Assembly (NCBI GenBank): GCA_963573385.1
Contig: CAUYLG010038383.1
Location: 1-64,000, forward strand
DNA: 64,000 bases
Direction of reading: 5' to 3'
From: Cacajao melanocephalus
Taxonomy: Eukaryota > Chordata > Mammalia > Primates > Pitheciidae
A program made the position numbers and the translations under genes. The notes beneath the pieces are model-generated. The model searched no databases, was not told where the DNA came from, and saw only the letters and a list, made by a program, of their open reading frames with translations. Positions 47,291 through 60,185 of this stretch are shown here, piece by piece. The first letter of the stretch is position 1, and the number at the start of each line of letters is the position of its first letter.

Positions 47291-50200
47291 TTACCATCTG
47301 GTTGCCTATTGTTGAAGGTAGGCTCTTTAATGTACAAATTAAGATGTTTTATTTCATCCATATATCAATTATAGTCTATTTGGTTCCTTCTAGATAAAAC
47401 CCTTTGACAGACATTTAAGCTGTGCCAACTTTTTACTAATAAAAATATTTACATTCTGTTGTTCCAGTTATTTTTTCATATGTTTGCTTGTTCTCTTCCT
47501 TTATAGCACTTAATTTGAAATTATACATTTATTAAACTGTGAATGTTTTTTAATGCTTGTTTTCACACTACACTACAATTTCAGTGATGGCAGGTACTCA
47601 CTCATATAAAAGGTGACTAAGTCACCTGGCACAGTGTGCTTGTCACATAGTAGGTAATAGATATGAAATGAAAGGAACACCAAAGACATGAAAATGAATA
47701 GAAATAATAAAGCAAAAATGAAGGGAAGCCATCAAGAAATTTGAAAATGGAAAAAATTGCTGAAAATTATTTTTATGGAATTACAATGTGATCAATTCCT
47801 CTCTCCCTCTCTGTCTATACACTTACGCACATCAAATAATTTGATGTATATGTATATACATAATATATACATGATGTGCATATATTTTTTATGTACATCA
47901 AATAGTTTTTCCACTAAAGAGTGGACTTTCTTGTTTTTAGCCAAACTCCTTTCACTCAATTTGTGTGACATAAAAAGACTCAAACTCAATATAGTTGATT
48001 GGAGTGCTATCAGTATTTTCTACACTGTAAATCACTACCTGACTATCAGTTATACTGATGGTGATTAGCTACTTAATTATACAGAAATTTGTCGTAATAG
48101 CACAGAAAATTAAGGTTTAAAGGCACCAAAATGATATTTTTTGTGGGGAAAATACACTGGATTTTCCCATATTTTCTTCAATAAACAAGTCCTTTTGTCA
48201 GTTTTGGTAAATGAGTATGACAGTGAGCATGGGTAAGATGTTCTATATTTTTTCTAATGAAAAATTGTGCTGAGGATTCCAATACTGCTGTTTCTCAGCT
48301 GGACAGGGTTTGTCAGTGTATGCCACAATTTTATCTAGAAATGCGAGTTTGGGAATGAGAGAAATTTTGATGCTTCAGCATTTATGTAATTTTTATTTTA
48401 TCTGTTTTTAAAATGGAAATACAATGCAAATTATATGGAGAGTAAAACTGATGAGAATTAGAAGGAAAAAATTGACTCATAATTCAAAAAATTGGAAATG
48501 GGGGGGGAAGAGTCCAATAAACTACTAAAGTAAACGTTAAAAAGAATTGCTTCTGAATTCTACATGATTTAATTGTCACCAAGAAATCACTAGAATATTA
48601 TTTCCATGCCTAGGAGACATCATGTTTTCATCACTGAATTCTTAGCACCTAGAGCAGAATGAAAAAGGAGTCAGTCAGGAAGTTGGCTAGAGAACTAGTC
48701 TTTCGAGTATGTCAAAACATTATCGAGGCATCAAATGTCTCTGGAAACATAACAAGATGGTGAAAATGGTGTTTCCTTATTTTATCTCAGGAAGAATATT
48801 CTATGAAGCAGAGAGAAATATTTTGTTTTAGCCTGCAGGGTGTAATAAAATATGGCGGCTTCTCAGGTGGTGGGTGTAGTTCTCCGAGGGGCTTTGGTTT
48901 TGCTGAATACTGTTTGGATTTATAAGACCAAGCTGACTAACCTGGACTAAGAGGAGATACTAAGCTCTGTGTTAGTCTAACTATCCAGAGCAGTGGCCCC
49001 TTTCCCCTTTTCATCATGAAATTCTTAGCCTCTATCCTAAATGCATTGAAAATAAATATTTAGAGAGTATCACTTTTAAAGGATACCCTAGTGATCACGC
49101 CTTGCTCTAAGATCCTACTGTTTTCATAGTTCTTTTGTGCCTATAACACACAAACATTGTTAAATTCTTTTCTGGGATAGTACCATCACACTGGAATGAC
49201 TGAGAAAGAGTTCAAGCCTCTGGGAAAATATCAGATGTAAAAGAGGTTGGGGGAAAATACATTTGTTTGTGAAAGGTTTGATTCTATGACTTCATGGCTT
49301 CATATGGACATAGATTGTGTGGGGAAATTCTGACACCTCTGGAATGCTCTGAACACAGCTAATGAAATTCTGACAAGTGTCCATAAATATGTATTTTACA
49401 AGTAGGTTTTGTGAATGTTTTTGATAAACACATATGATGGTAAGGTTGACCAAGCGTGATTCAAAAAGTATTTATGGGGCACAGTGTTATGATATATTGT
49501 TTCAGATTTCTGATTAATATGGAGTAGCTAGAAATGAATTTACATGATAAAATAGAGCATTTGCTGCCTATAAAGGATATGAAATGGTAACCCAATTTGT
49601 ACTGCAGAAGTTTATGTGACTTTTATTACAGGTACTTTGGTTGTTTCTATCTGCTTAATAGTTATTTCTTAGGGTTTTTGTAATATTCATTTTAAACATC
49701 AATACTCCAAGATTAGATTAAAATCTAAGTATCTGGTAAATAACATATATTGTGAAAGATTACATTGTGAATGAGAACATTTTCTAACAGTGAAATAGCT
49801 ATGAAATCTTTTTATGATCTGTCATCTAAATAGTACTATTAGAATGAGCGCTTTTAAAGATGTCTAACTTCTCAAACACTTTCCCTGTAATTTCATCTTT
49901 TACATTATGTAACTGTGTGTTCTGAAATTGCTTTGAATAATAGAATCTCTTGGTCTGAGGTTAATAACCACATATACTGTTTGTTTACTTATGTGTTTAA
50001 TAATAATAATGTCATATTTTCATAGCAATTTTAATGTGCTTTCACATCCATTATGACATTCTGAGCTTACAATAGTCATACAAATAAATAATCTTTTAGT
50101 TGGGACCACTTCATATAGGCCTTTTTTATGTAAACATTGAGTCAAAAGTCTGGGTTCAAATCCAGTCTTTGCTTTCTGCCTATACCTGAGACTTACAAAA

Positions 50201-51139
50201 GTAGCTAACATTTAATAAGCATATACAATTGTCAACTAGTATGCTTTACATACTTTGAACCCTTGCCTTTTTGAACCCAAAGCCTAACTTTAATTGCAAC
50301 ACTAAACTGCACCTCTTTAAACCATGGTGACTAGGGACACAGCTTCCACAGAAGAATGCTTTGCTGTCAGTGATTCTGCCTACTTGAAATGTAAATTGTG
50401 CACTTTATGAAGCCACATTGGGAGCTTAACACGAGGTTTCTTTTTTATAGCCATCACTTACCTTCGCACGAAGATTTGCCACAGGATTTGTCACTGTTGC
50501 CATTCTAACACTTCCCAATCAAATAGAAAACAAAAGTCCTAAAAAGAGACTGCTGATCAAAACATTTTTCAGTTTCTCAGTCTTGATGATACTGTTTTTT
50601 TTTTTTCCTTCTGGAGGTTGTATTTTGTTCTAGTGAGAAAAGTCAGATTCAGAAGCATTTTCTCAAAGTGTGATGAGACAAAGGAGTTCTAGAGTCAACC
50701 AAGTAGGGCAGCTCAAGGAAGCATAGCATGAGGGAAACATTCAAAGAGGTTGAGTGAAGAGCCGTGAAGGGCCATGAAGACAGAGCCAACTGTCAACCTG
50801 AATGGAAAACAATAAAAAATACCAAGACTGGAGGAAGGCTGTAGAAGAAGGGCTTGGATGAGCAATTAGATCTAAGATAGTAGATGACATCAGCACATAC
50901 ATTTGTTTGCATTATAGGAGAAAACCCCTGAGCTTAGGGTACTTAGTATTTTATAATGATAGGTATACCAGCTTTTGCTCTGGAGGGAGACATTATGTTG
51001 AATTTGCTGGACAATAAGTATTCCTGGAGGGAGATATCTCTATCTTCCAAGGCTGTTTGCTAAACAAACATCTTTCAAAGAACTAAGGCAATCAGTGCCT
51101 TTACTTCCAGAATAAGCAGATGCTTGTGGGACTGATAAA
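47291..51139. other. Long AT-rich stretch; faint MIR/L2 traces
   Basis: Possible L2 trace at 47580-47660 (cacctggcacagtgtgc). Short MIR-like pieces at about 50010-50085, 50140-50185 (ctgggttcaaatccagtc) and 50197-50270 (gctaacatttaataagcat). A palindrome acatcaaat-a-atttgatgt lies at 47829-47847, and a T13 run near 50597. No gene seen. Confidence 0.4.
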
Positions 51140-54100
51140 GATTTGTATTCCATTAATATCCACACCTTATTTCTACACTGTCTTGACATCTAGCGAGTTT
51201 TCCCAAGGGAATACACTCCATTGTCAACTCTAGTTGTGTCACTGATCACTTCAGCTAAACTCAAGGACAAGTTCTATACTACCTTTTCTAAGTGGATAAG
51301 TTCCATCTAGGGATAACAGCCCACAGGATGTAAAACAGTCATTCCTCCTGGAACCATCCCTAGCTTTAAAGAGATTCCTACAGTTATCTGAGGTTTTCTT
51401 GATCCACTGGTGGTATTTCCTTAAATACTTGAAGGTCTCTTATGAATACCTCTGAAGTATATGTCACTGTGCTTTTAGGAGGGAAATAAGTTCATGACTG
51501 ACTTTTATATAAGAAGTCCATTCCCGAAGGAGTCACAGTGCCCTGGAGATAATGCTATTTACAATTATTGGGCCTCTCAAGTGGTACTTATACCAGTTGG
51601 AGGGTACAGGTTGACAAAGCCTCCAGGCCAGCTGGTCACTATTAGTTGTCCCAAATTAGTTCAAATGGTTGAGACTAGTCATTGTGTTTGGAGAGGGGTC
51701 CAGTCTAATCTGTTCCATTTGTCCTTGTCACCTGACTGGTGACATTTTCTGCTCCATGAAATGATTAAGCCTTGACAAATGGTAAATGGCAAATTGGTAA
51801 TTGAGGATGTTGAAAGATGATTTGTATGTGAGGTGCAGAAGCTAGGACCCTGTATACTCTTTCTGATGAACTTCTATGTAAGTTTGAGGGAATAATGTTC
51901 AAATCACAGTAGGAGCAGTCTGGTAGGAATGGCAGACCCAGAAAGTCAGTTTAATATAAGGCTTTTGCAATAGTTTGGGAGATATGCATCAGGGTATTTT
52001 CATTTAAGAGGATGCCTCCAGAGTGGCTCTGATAAACAGCATGTCTCAATGTCCCTATCTTTCCCCTAAGATTTTTATTTATTGCTAAGGTTGTTGCTCT
52101 TCCTTCACTGCCACGAAATCAGCATTTCCCATTCACATAGCAATTATGCCATTTATTTTCAGTGATCTTCTATTTCCATCCAGGTCCTTCATTTGGGAGT
52201 ATCAAATGCTATACAATAGTGCATTTTTATAAAACTCACAGAGACACATTATGTTGCCTACTTTTGCCCAGGTGGGCTACTATAGCAGATTTGGCTGAGT
52301 ATGCTTATGCAAATACTCATTATTCTTATAATCTAGGACTACACACATATATCCAATAAGATAATCCAGGTGACTGACCATAATTGGGTTTGAGTCCCCT
52401 AGGCCCCCTTTTAATCATGCTGATGCTCAGAGAGTATAGCAATCAGTCCTGCCTGAGGTTATGGTTTGGGGAAAGAAAGATACACCATGTTTATGAATGG
52501 GCAGAGCAAAATGCCAATTTTTCAAAATAAATCTATATAGCTTCCCAACCTCTTTGACCTGCACATTACCCATAGAGCAGGTGAGAAAAACAGATCTCTT
52601 TGTGGAGACAATTGCCTTCAATGACCAAACTACCTTGCTAACATTGTGGACCAGAAGGAGGTATGGAAGGTAGAGTCAGAAATATTTTTGGCTTAGTTTT
52701 TGAGGAAGAATTTCCAGTGCTCAGTAATATCAGATACTTGTGGATGCATGGAAGATCTATCAGATATCTAGACTATGAGCCCAGTATGGAGTGGCTTTTC
52801 CAATAAAATCTGAAACGTTGTCATAATGGAAATTTTTTGAAAAGCCAAATATATGACACAGAAAATGTCAAGGACCCTAATGTTACAGCCAGAGTCAGCA
52901 GATGTGACAAGTATATCAACACTGTAACCTGTGAACAGCCCCAAAAAGGTAGTCAAAATTCCAATGTAGTTAATCTGCTAGGAGTGAGAGGGAGCAGTGC
53001 CCCTTGTAATGTGTCCTCTCTCTATGAGACAAACAGGTCAACTTTTGGTGGGAGCCACAAGTCTTGCATGTAGTAGGCAACATAGAGTCCTTTACTTTGT
53101 GGTTGGCTCGCAATTGCAGATGTGTTTCCATGTCCATCAAAATAAGGGGTTCAGACAACAATCAAGGCAATCTGAATGGTTCTTACCTACATGGAGCAGG
53201 CTGTATCAGCTGCTTGACTCCAGCTGTTCTCATCAAAAGCTAACACTTACTAAGGCATGTACATTTGTCACCAAGACAGTTTAATGAAAAGCCATGGTTG
53301 GTTTCCACAGTTTACAATTCTGAAGAGCAACGTCTTAAATCTGCCAGTCTGCAGTTTTCCAAGTGGCAGACCAAATATCTAGCCTATTGGCAATAACCCA
53401 GGGGTGAGTAAAAATATACCAAGATTCATCAAATAAAATATTGGCCAGAGCTTTGAGTTCTGCCCATTGAGCAGAAGGACCAAATCTATTTTGGTTCTGC
53501 TGTAGATGGTTCTGGGTTGGGCAGCCACAGCAGCCCAGTGGACAACATCATAATTCAGTTTAGTCAAACTATCAGTGAACCAGATGTAGACATTTAGGGA
53601 AATCTCTGTGAATCAAAACCCACACTGAGTCAGCAACTCTGCTTCACATGGGTTGGAGTATGGAAAAACTTTCCCTCAAAGGGAAGGCTGCCTCTGTTTC
53701 ATATAAAGCTAAGATACCATGACTCTGTTCTTGGCTATTTCATTTCCATTTGACAAGGAAGGCCTGTTAGGTCCTTCCTGCCTTTTATTATTGAAGCCAA
53801 GTTATTGAGCCCAAGTTGATCACCCTAATATTAGGTCAAAGAGTTGCAAGGCCTTCTTGGGTCAAGTGCTCCATGTAGTAAGAACATAGCATTAAGTATT
53901 ATATGGTTTTCAACAGGATGTACTTGCTAGTCATGTCAGGAAGGTGATGCAGGTGAAGGTTGCTACCCTTTGCCAGAGGCTCCCATTGGCCAAATTATTG
54001 GCCACAGAAACCTAAAGCAAAAAAGGATGAGGAGATCTGTGGGGCTCTGGAGATACCAGCACTTCTGTACATATAGCTTTTCCTAACCAGAAGAATCTCC

Positions 54101-54160
54101 ACTGGCACTTTTGGGATGGAGAAATACAAGCATATAACATGTCAATTTCTACTGCGCATT
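51140..54160 (-). mobile_element. ERV-L-like endogenous retrovirus internal region (pol), degenerate
   Basis: The central part (52790-53620) shows retroviral pol similarity on the minus strand. The flanking sequence has the same composition and no other repeat, so it is included with low confidence as the rest of the internal region. I found no LTR at either side. A run of 20 A at 54169-54188 lies next to its right edge. Confidence 0.5.
52790..53620 (-). pseudogene. ERV-L-like pol remnant: RNase H and start of integrase
   Basis: On the minus strand, right to left, an RNase H-like stretch has IWFTDS followed by TKLNYDVVHWAAVAAQPRT (53500-53590). The next blocks, in a different frame, read SAQWAELKAL, SWYIFTHPWVIANRLDIWS and TWKTADWQI, ending near 53350. 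Further on, CPTCKTCGS (a zinc-site-like segment) and YIGILTTF with TGYSVDILVTSADSG resemble the integrase N-terminal and catalytic region. Stops and frame changes break every domain, so it is inactive. The order fits ERV-L pol. Confidence 0.75.
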
Positions 54161-54189
54161 CAGATGTTAAAAAAAAAAAAAAAAAAAAC

Positions 54190-54329
54190 ATTGAATTGAA
54201 CCAAATGGCTCCACCCACAGTGTCATATTAGCTTTCCTTCACCTCCGTGAAGCTTATCCAAACCCCGTTAGCGCATGAGACATGCAGAAAAGGGAGGCCC
54301 GTGAGAAACTTTCTCCTACTTCCTGGTAT
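54190..54329. other. Unassigned spacer
   Basis: Nothing recognised; slightly richer in CpG than its surroundings. Confidence 0.4.
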
Positions 54330-54690
54330 TTTCCAAATGAGTTGTCGACCTTTATGCTTCTGTACTATTGTTTGTGAAATTCCCTCTGCCTGCTATATCC
54401 CTCTCATCTCTCTCTATCTGTTCATATTTGTCTCTTTAAGAGTGCAGTATTCTCTGTAAAGTGTTTGCTAAGCACGCCCATTGGGCTGCCCATATGTGCT
54501 TTTCCTTCAGGGTTTCCATTGTTTATTTCTGTTATGGTAAGCATCACACTGTGTCATCATTGTTTGTTTACATGTCTCTTTATGCAGCTAGTCTGTGATG
54601 TTCTCAGGGCATGGGCCCTGTCTTGCTCATCTTTCTATCTTGGTGTCTGGTGCCATGCTTGTTTACTGAGCACTCACTCTTCTGAGTGAT
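54330..54690 (+). mobile_element. L2 LINE fragment
   Basis: The text gtgaaattccctctgcctgc, ctagtctgtgatgttctcag, ggcatgggccctgtcttgct and gtgtctggtgccatgcttg is L2-like. The frame 54465-54689 lies in it. Confidence 0.6.
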
Positions 54691-55164
54691 GTGCTGAGTA
54701 TTGAGAAATAAGCTAGCTCCTATTGGAGTAGCATGTTATTTACTTTCTATTACTTTTTGACATTTAATAAATCTTACTTCTGTTCTGTTATTAAAGTTAA
54801 ATACATTTCCTTATTAAAGTTGAATATAATAAAATAATAGTACTAGGAAAACAGTTATGGCTTATAGATTCGATTGTTGATATGATATGGAAAGTTAACA
54901 GGATTCAAGTTAGTTGGCTTGAAATCATACCTATTGCAAACTTCATTTGGCTACAAGAAGGTCTGATGGGCAAATTAATAGCTATAATATTATATAAACA
55001 CTCAGAGCATTTACAGTGTTGTAAGCAGCAAATATTAGTGCTTAGCTGAAAAAAATACCAGGCCAGTCTCAGTTTGTTTCCTGTTTCTATGAACTGCTAG
55101 CTGTAGTTAAGCTATCTATATTTTTTCTGTCTAGTTTTTCCTCTGTATAGTAAAAACAGCTATT
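54691..55164. other. Unassigned AT-rich sequence
   Basis: Nothing recognised. Confidence 0.5.
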
Positions 55165-55240
55165 TCAGAACATCACTAGAAGAAATAAAATAAGATAATG
55201 CTTGTAAAGAGCATAGAATAATGCCTGGTAACAACACCTG
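55165..55240 (+). mobile_element. MIR SINE fragment
   Basis: The text ataaaataagataatgcttg then taaagagcatagaataatgc and ctgg follows the MIR 3' part. Confidence 0.55.
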
Positions 55241-55394
55241 CCCCATAAACTGCAAAGCAAGGGATTGATTTAGGATAGGTCTCCTGGAAAAATGGATACT
55301 AATTACATAACATTTGTATTAATGGACACTAGTGACTTTTGTATATTTGTATTTGTATATTTTGTACCTTATGTTTTATTGTATATTTGCCCTT

Positions 55395-55530
55395 TTGATT
55401 TTAAAACACAACTGTGAGACAAGCAATGAAAGTATTGATATCTTAACAATGAGGCAGCAAGGTCTCAGAAATAGTGACCTATTCATTGTCACACAACTTG
55501 TTATGGACTGAGTCAAGACATTTAGCTAGA
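55395..55530 (-). mobile_element. MIR SINE fragment
   Basis: The plus strand reads ttaacaatgaggcagcaagg, tctcagaaatagtgacctat and cattgtcacacaacttgtta, the reverse of the MIR core. Confidence 0.62.
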
Positions 55531-57217
55531 ATATTTTATATCATTGTCTGATATCTATTGCACATGAGCATGAAATCTTCATCTGTTCATGTTTCAACCA
55601 GAATAAGGCTCAGAATCTGCTCAAGGTAAGTACATTACCTACAAACAACTTATAAGATGTTAAGATAAAATGAATTATCAACAACTATCTCAATATGTAT
55701 AAAAATTTCAAGCAGATTTTTTAGCTCAATTTAAAATATACAGCAAATTACAAAAAACTGCAGTAAAATTCAAAAATATGTATTGAATTTTAATGGCACC
55801 AACTTATTTTTGGAAATTGGAAGATTGTACATTGTGAATGTAAAAATAATTTTTTAAAAATCAGCATCTTCTTACTGGGGGCTTATAATATTTTACTAAC
55901 TTTGCTTGGCGTTTGTCTCAGTCTACCTTCAATCTCCCTTTGTTTGTGGTTTGTCGTCTTCTAAAGGGCTCTGTGCTGTCGTTTCTCCTTCTAACTTCGC
56001 TGCTGCTTCTCTTGGGAAAGATTCAGTCTGTGTTGCTTTGCATGTTTCAGAGGCTTATAGACTTCCTTTAGCAGTAACTCAATATTTGCTTATTATTACT
56101 AGGGTTTACTGTCCTTTCTGCAAATGCCTGTACCCTCCTGAATCACTATTTTCTAGTGGGATTTGTTTTCACATTAAAATGTGTTTTTTGCTTTCTTCCC
56201 AAACAGGATCCCATGGTAGATACTTCTCCTTCACATGTTTAACTACTTTGGCTCTCTCAAGGCCACATATCCACTTGGTATTTGCATAGACTCCAATGGC
56301 CGACACAGCCTTCTTTTACTGTTTCTACAGCATGGGAGAGACTTTCATCCACCCTTCCCTCAGGAAATCCTCTATTTTGAGCCGGAAAAAAATGCTGCTG
56401 AGCAGAACCACCAGAGTCGGTTCTTTTTAGGAAATAGAAAACCATGCTTGTCAGATACTTCCTTAAACTAAACAAGGCTATCTATCAAAATTTGTGGCAA
56501 TATACCTAATTTCTTCTACTGTCACCTCTTCACCATACATTATTTGTGGTTTAAAATAAATATACAAACACAAACAAATTCATTTTTTAAGAATTTTTGT
56601 TAGAAGTGAGACAGAACAAAATGAGAGATTTGTCATAAATAAAATGTCGTGTTAGGGTGGTATGGTAGCTCTGAGTTGGAAGATGCCATAAATATTAATA
56701 TTTGTTATTGACATAAATATTCAATGTGTTTTTGTTCAACAGTAGGTATATATTTGTGAAATACAGTGAGGGCCACTTTAGTCTTAAAAGTAGAGAAGGG
56801 AGATCACTTGATGGCTTCTATACAGTCCTCTTCAACCGTTTCCCATTATATTAAGAGTAGAGAAAAGGAGAAATGCATAACTTGAGAAGGGAGCCTGGAA
56901 TGTTTGCATCTTCTCAAAGAGTGCAATAATTAAGATCAACAAAGTAGGTTTATTTTATTTGGCCTTCACAGGTTCCTTTTCAAAAATTTCGGCTTATCTT
57001 CAAAGGATTGTTTTAATAGTTTAAAAGTTCAAACTCTCACATCTTAAATAAAACATTGAAGTTACTGTTTGCTACAAAAATGGTTTTAGGAAAAACTAAT
57101 CTAACTAAAAATTGGCACTAAGTGCAGAAAGTTCCATCACCTCAAGCAAAGCGTGCAGAGGGACTGGGTGGTGTAGAGCAGGAAAGGGTGGAACTCTGAC
57201 AACAACTACAGAAAATA
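55531..57217. other. Unassigned sequence
   Basis: No recognised gene or repeat. The 127-codon frame at 55906-56289 has no known domain, a Ser/Leu-rich composition and opposed overlapping frames at 56235-56475. A splice-acceptor-like run (ttgctttcttcccaaacag) ends at about 56206, but nothing else supports an exon. Confidence 0.4.
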
Positions 57218-57549
57218 CAGTAGTCTCCATTATCTGTGGTTTTGCTTTCTGCAGTTTCAGTAACCTGTGATCAAAAGTGGTCTGAAAATAAGTGAGTATA
57301 GCACAGTAAAAGGTATTTTGACGGCGAGACCATGTGCACATAACTTTTACTAAAGTATATAGTTATAATTGCTCTATTTTATTGTTATTGTTAATCTATT
57401 ACTGTACCTAATTTATGAAATAAACTTTACTGTAGCTATGTGTGTATAGGAAAAAACAGACTGTATACAGGGTTTAGTATTACCTAGGGCTTCAGGAACC
57501 CATTGTGGGGGCTTGGAAAGTGTCTCCCATGGATAAGGAGAGAATACTG
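57218..57549. mobile_element. TcMar-Tigger-type MITE
   Basis: Inverted ends cagtagtctccattatctg on the left, and atggataaggagagaatactg on the right, whose complement matches. TA flanks both sides (57216-57217; 57550-57551). Interior gctctattttattgttattg and gggtttagtattacctaggg are typical of this group. Confidence 0.82.
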
Positions 57550-57700
57550 TATCTCCTTCTTATCTTCACAAGTGCTGGGCCAAAATCTGGTATACTATGT
57601 TCTCTAAGCATGCTCCTGAGTCTCCCTGTTTGAGAGCCTGTTATTCCACTAATCCCCTTTGCCATAACCACGCGCTGAACATACTTGATTAGGGTCAGCT

Positions 57701-57790
57701 TTTCCCTCCCTCCCCTCCCTTCCTCCTTTCTTCCCTTCCCTTCCTTTCCCTTCCCTTCTTCTTCCTTATTTCCCTCTCTTTCTTATTTGT
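57701..57790. repeat. Polypyrimidine (CCTT-type) tract with mirror symmetry
   Basis: About 90 bases of almost pure C/T. Within it 57730-57742 (cttcccttccctt) and 57746-57758 are mirror images around a 3-base centre. Confidence 0.95.
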
Positions 57791-59904
57791 CAATATCACA
57801 TCCTTATCATCTCAAACATAAAATTCATGTGCCATTAGAATAAAGGAGCTGTTGGGACAATGATTCCCTACTTCACGATATATTTTGTCTAATATTGCTT
57901 TGAATGATATTTCCGAATGATATGATATTCATTAGAAAAGCAGCTTAAACATGTACTTCTTTGTAAGTAGGATGGGGAATCATCTAGTGTCACCTGTCAT
58001 GTCTTCTTGTCCAGCGGTAGTTCATAAGCCCAGGAACAAAGATTTTCCATTTATCATAATGTTGGCAGAACAACTGTATGAGAGATTGTGCAGATGGTTT
58101 TCAGGAAATTCATTGGCTTCATAACTGATTAGTGTCAGGGTATTGCCTATGACTTACCCTTTTTCCTACTTCACACTTGGTGACTTATGCCACGGAGGTT
58201 GATTCTTAGTGCTGACAACACTGACTTCAAGAGCAGCCAGCCTCTTTGTCCCCAGGTGCTCACCATACAAAATCTAAATTTGGGTCCTTTCTTGAAAGTC
58301 TAGCACCACAGGGCACATGAGTCTCACATGACCACGAAGGATGGAGCTGAGCAATAGTGCTCCTTTAGATAGGACATTTGTTCATCCATTCATTGTAGGC
58401 CAGCCAGCCATGTTCCTTCACATGTTCTGACTAGCTCCTGTAGGCATTCAAGTTTGACACAATTGAAAGACAAGCTCATCTTATGGTAGTAATCATGTTT
58501 TTAAAAAATATCATGAAGAATAACAGACATAAGGTGTGCACACATTAGTGTTCGCCTCACTGAATTGTTATACACCTACAAAACGAGCATCAGGATTAAG
58601 GAATAAAGTGTTATGAGCATCTCAGATCTTCCTGTGTGTCCTTCAAGTGACTCCTCACCCCCAACAACAGCATCCTGATGTCTCATTGGGCCTGGTTTTG
58701 GCTGCATTTCTGAAATGTTTACTAACTCTTAAAGTATATGCTGCTTCATTTGATCTTTACAACACCACTGGGAGATAGGTAGGGCCAGGTAGTCAATCAG
58801 GTAAACAATATCACTTTATTCAATATCATCTTTCACTGCTTTCATGACGACATTTGGGCAAGGTATTTTGTGAATAACCTAAACAAAATCCACCGGAATG
58901 TCTCCTAACTTACTGAAATAACTAAACTTGAGACATTATATGACAAATAAAACCCAACCCACTGAGAGCACCTGTTATTTCCAGCAGTAGGAGACTCAAC
59001 AGTTGCTGAACCTGTCTTTTTCCCCCCTGAGCCTTTATTTATGTTGCTTGTTTGAAGGGCGCCTGGGTGCTGTTCCTATTCGAAGTAAAGAATTCAGTTG
59101 CTAGAACATTTGCTGTGGCTTTATGCTTGACTCTCAAAGGTTCATATATTAGTGAGATATTGCAACGCCCATGAAAATACATAAAGCATTATTGTTAGGT
59201 TTAGCATGAGACATGTAATACTTCCATTTGGGGAATTTATTTTGAAGGAAATGGCTCATTAGACCAGAAAATGCCTATTTTGCTTTCATTGTATTTTTTA
59301 GAAAATGTCTGTGCATGTTTGCATAGCAGGTAGAGTTAAAAACCCAATGTAGCAAGACTTCAGCTGTATTTTTCTTCCCTTTCAAAAACAATAACAGAAA
59401 GGGAAATTTATATATAACATACTATAATTTACTCAAATTTAATGAATGCATACAATTTTGAATCCTCAAGTATTAATTATAGAGGAGTTTCTGTAATTTA
59501 TGATGCATTAGAAGATTAATTTTTTAAGAGACCTTAGCCAAAGCCAATGGCAACTGTAGCTCTCATTTATAATAACAGAATAACCACACTGCAACTTGAC
59601 TTTTTAATTCTAATTATATAATTGGAAATTAACATTTGACATATCCCCAAACATAATGAACTCATTAAAAGGCTTTTTATTTGTTATTTTACAATGGTTT
59701 AAAATAACTACCATGTTTTAAACAAAATTTTAGCCATTATTTTTCTTAGTTTAACAAACAGTAGTAGAGTTGTTTCTTAAATTATGCCACTGAATATATC
59801 TAAAGTACCTGAAAATATGTTGAATTACTGTGCTCTTCTGTTTAAAAACTTTGTAAACTTGCATGGTGTTGTGTCTCAAGAATTAGTAGATTTTAAATTT
59901 TGTA
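57791..59904. other. Mostly unassigned; weak L1/MIR traces; repeat-free 3' half
   Basis: At 58540-58680 cattagtgttcgcctcactg and aaaacgagcatcaggatta may be an old L1 trace. At 58715-58790 tgatctttacaacaccactg may be MIR. The part 59050-59800 is free of recognised repeats and AT-rich. No gene seen. Confidence 0.4.
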
Positions 59905-60185
59905 TTTTAAAGTTTTTGGGCTACACGTGGTTTTTGGTTACATGGATAAGTTTTTAGTGGTGATGTCTGAGATTTTGGTGCACTTGTTACCCAAGCAGTG
60001 TACGCTGTACCCAGTATGTGGTCTTTTATCCCTCACTCCCCTTCCACCCTCCCCGCAAGTCCCCAAAATTCATTGTACTATTCTTATGCCTTTGCATCCT
60101 TATAGCTTAGCTCCCACTTATAAGTGAGAACATACAATATTTTGTTTTCCATTTCTGAGTTACTTCACTTAGAATAATGGCCCAT
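59905..60185 (-). mobile_element. L1 3' end, antisense (older primate L1)
   Basis: The plus strand reads ggtttttggttacatggata, gagattttggtgcacttgtt, cttagctcccacttataagt and cttcacttagaataatggcc, the complement of an L1 3' UTR and ORF2 end. The frame 59900-60127 is an artefact of it. Confidence 0.88.

Noticed and set aside
55906..56289. 127-codon plus-strand open frame with a nearby splice-acceptor-like run
   Set aside because: No known domain, opposing and overlapping frames of similar length, and no matching donor or neighbouring exon.
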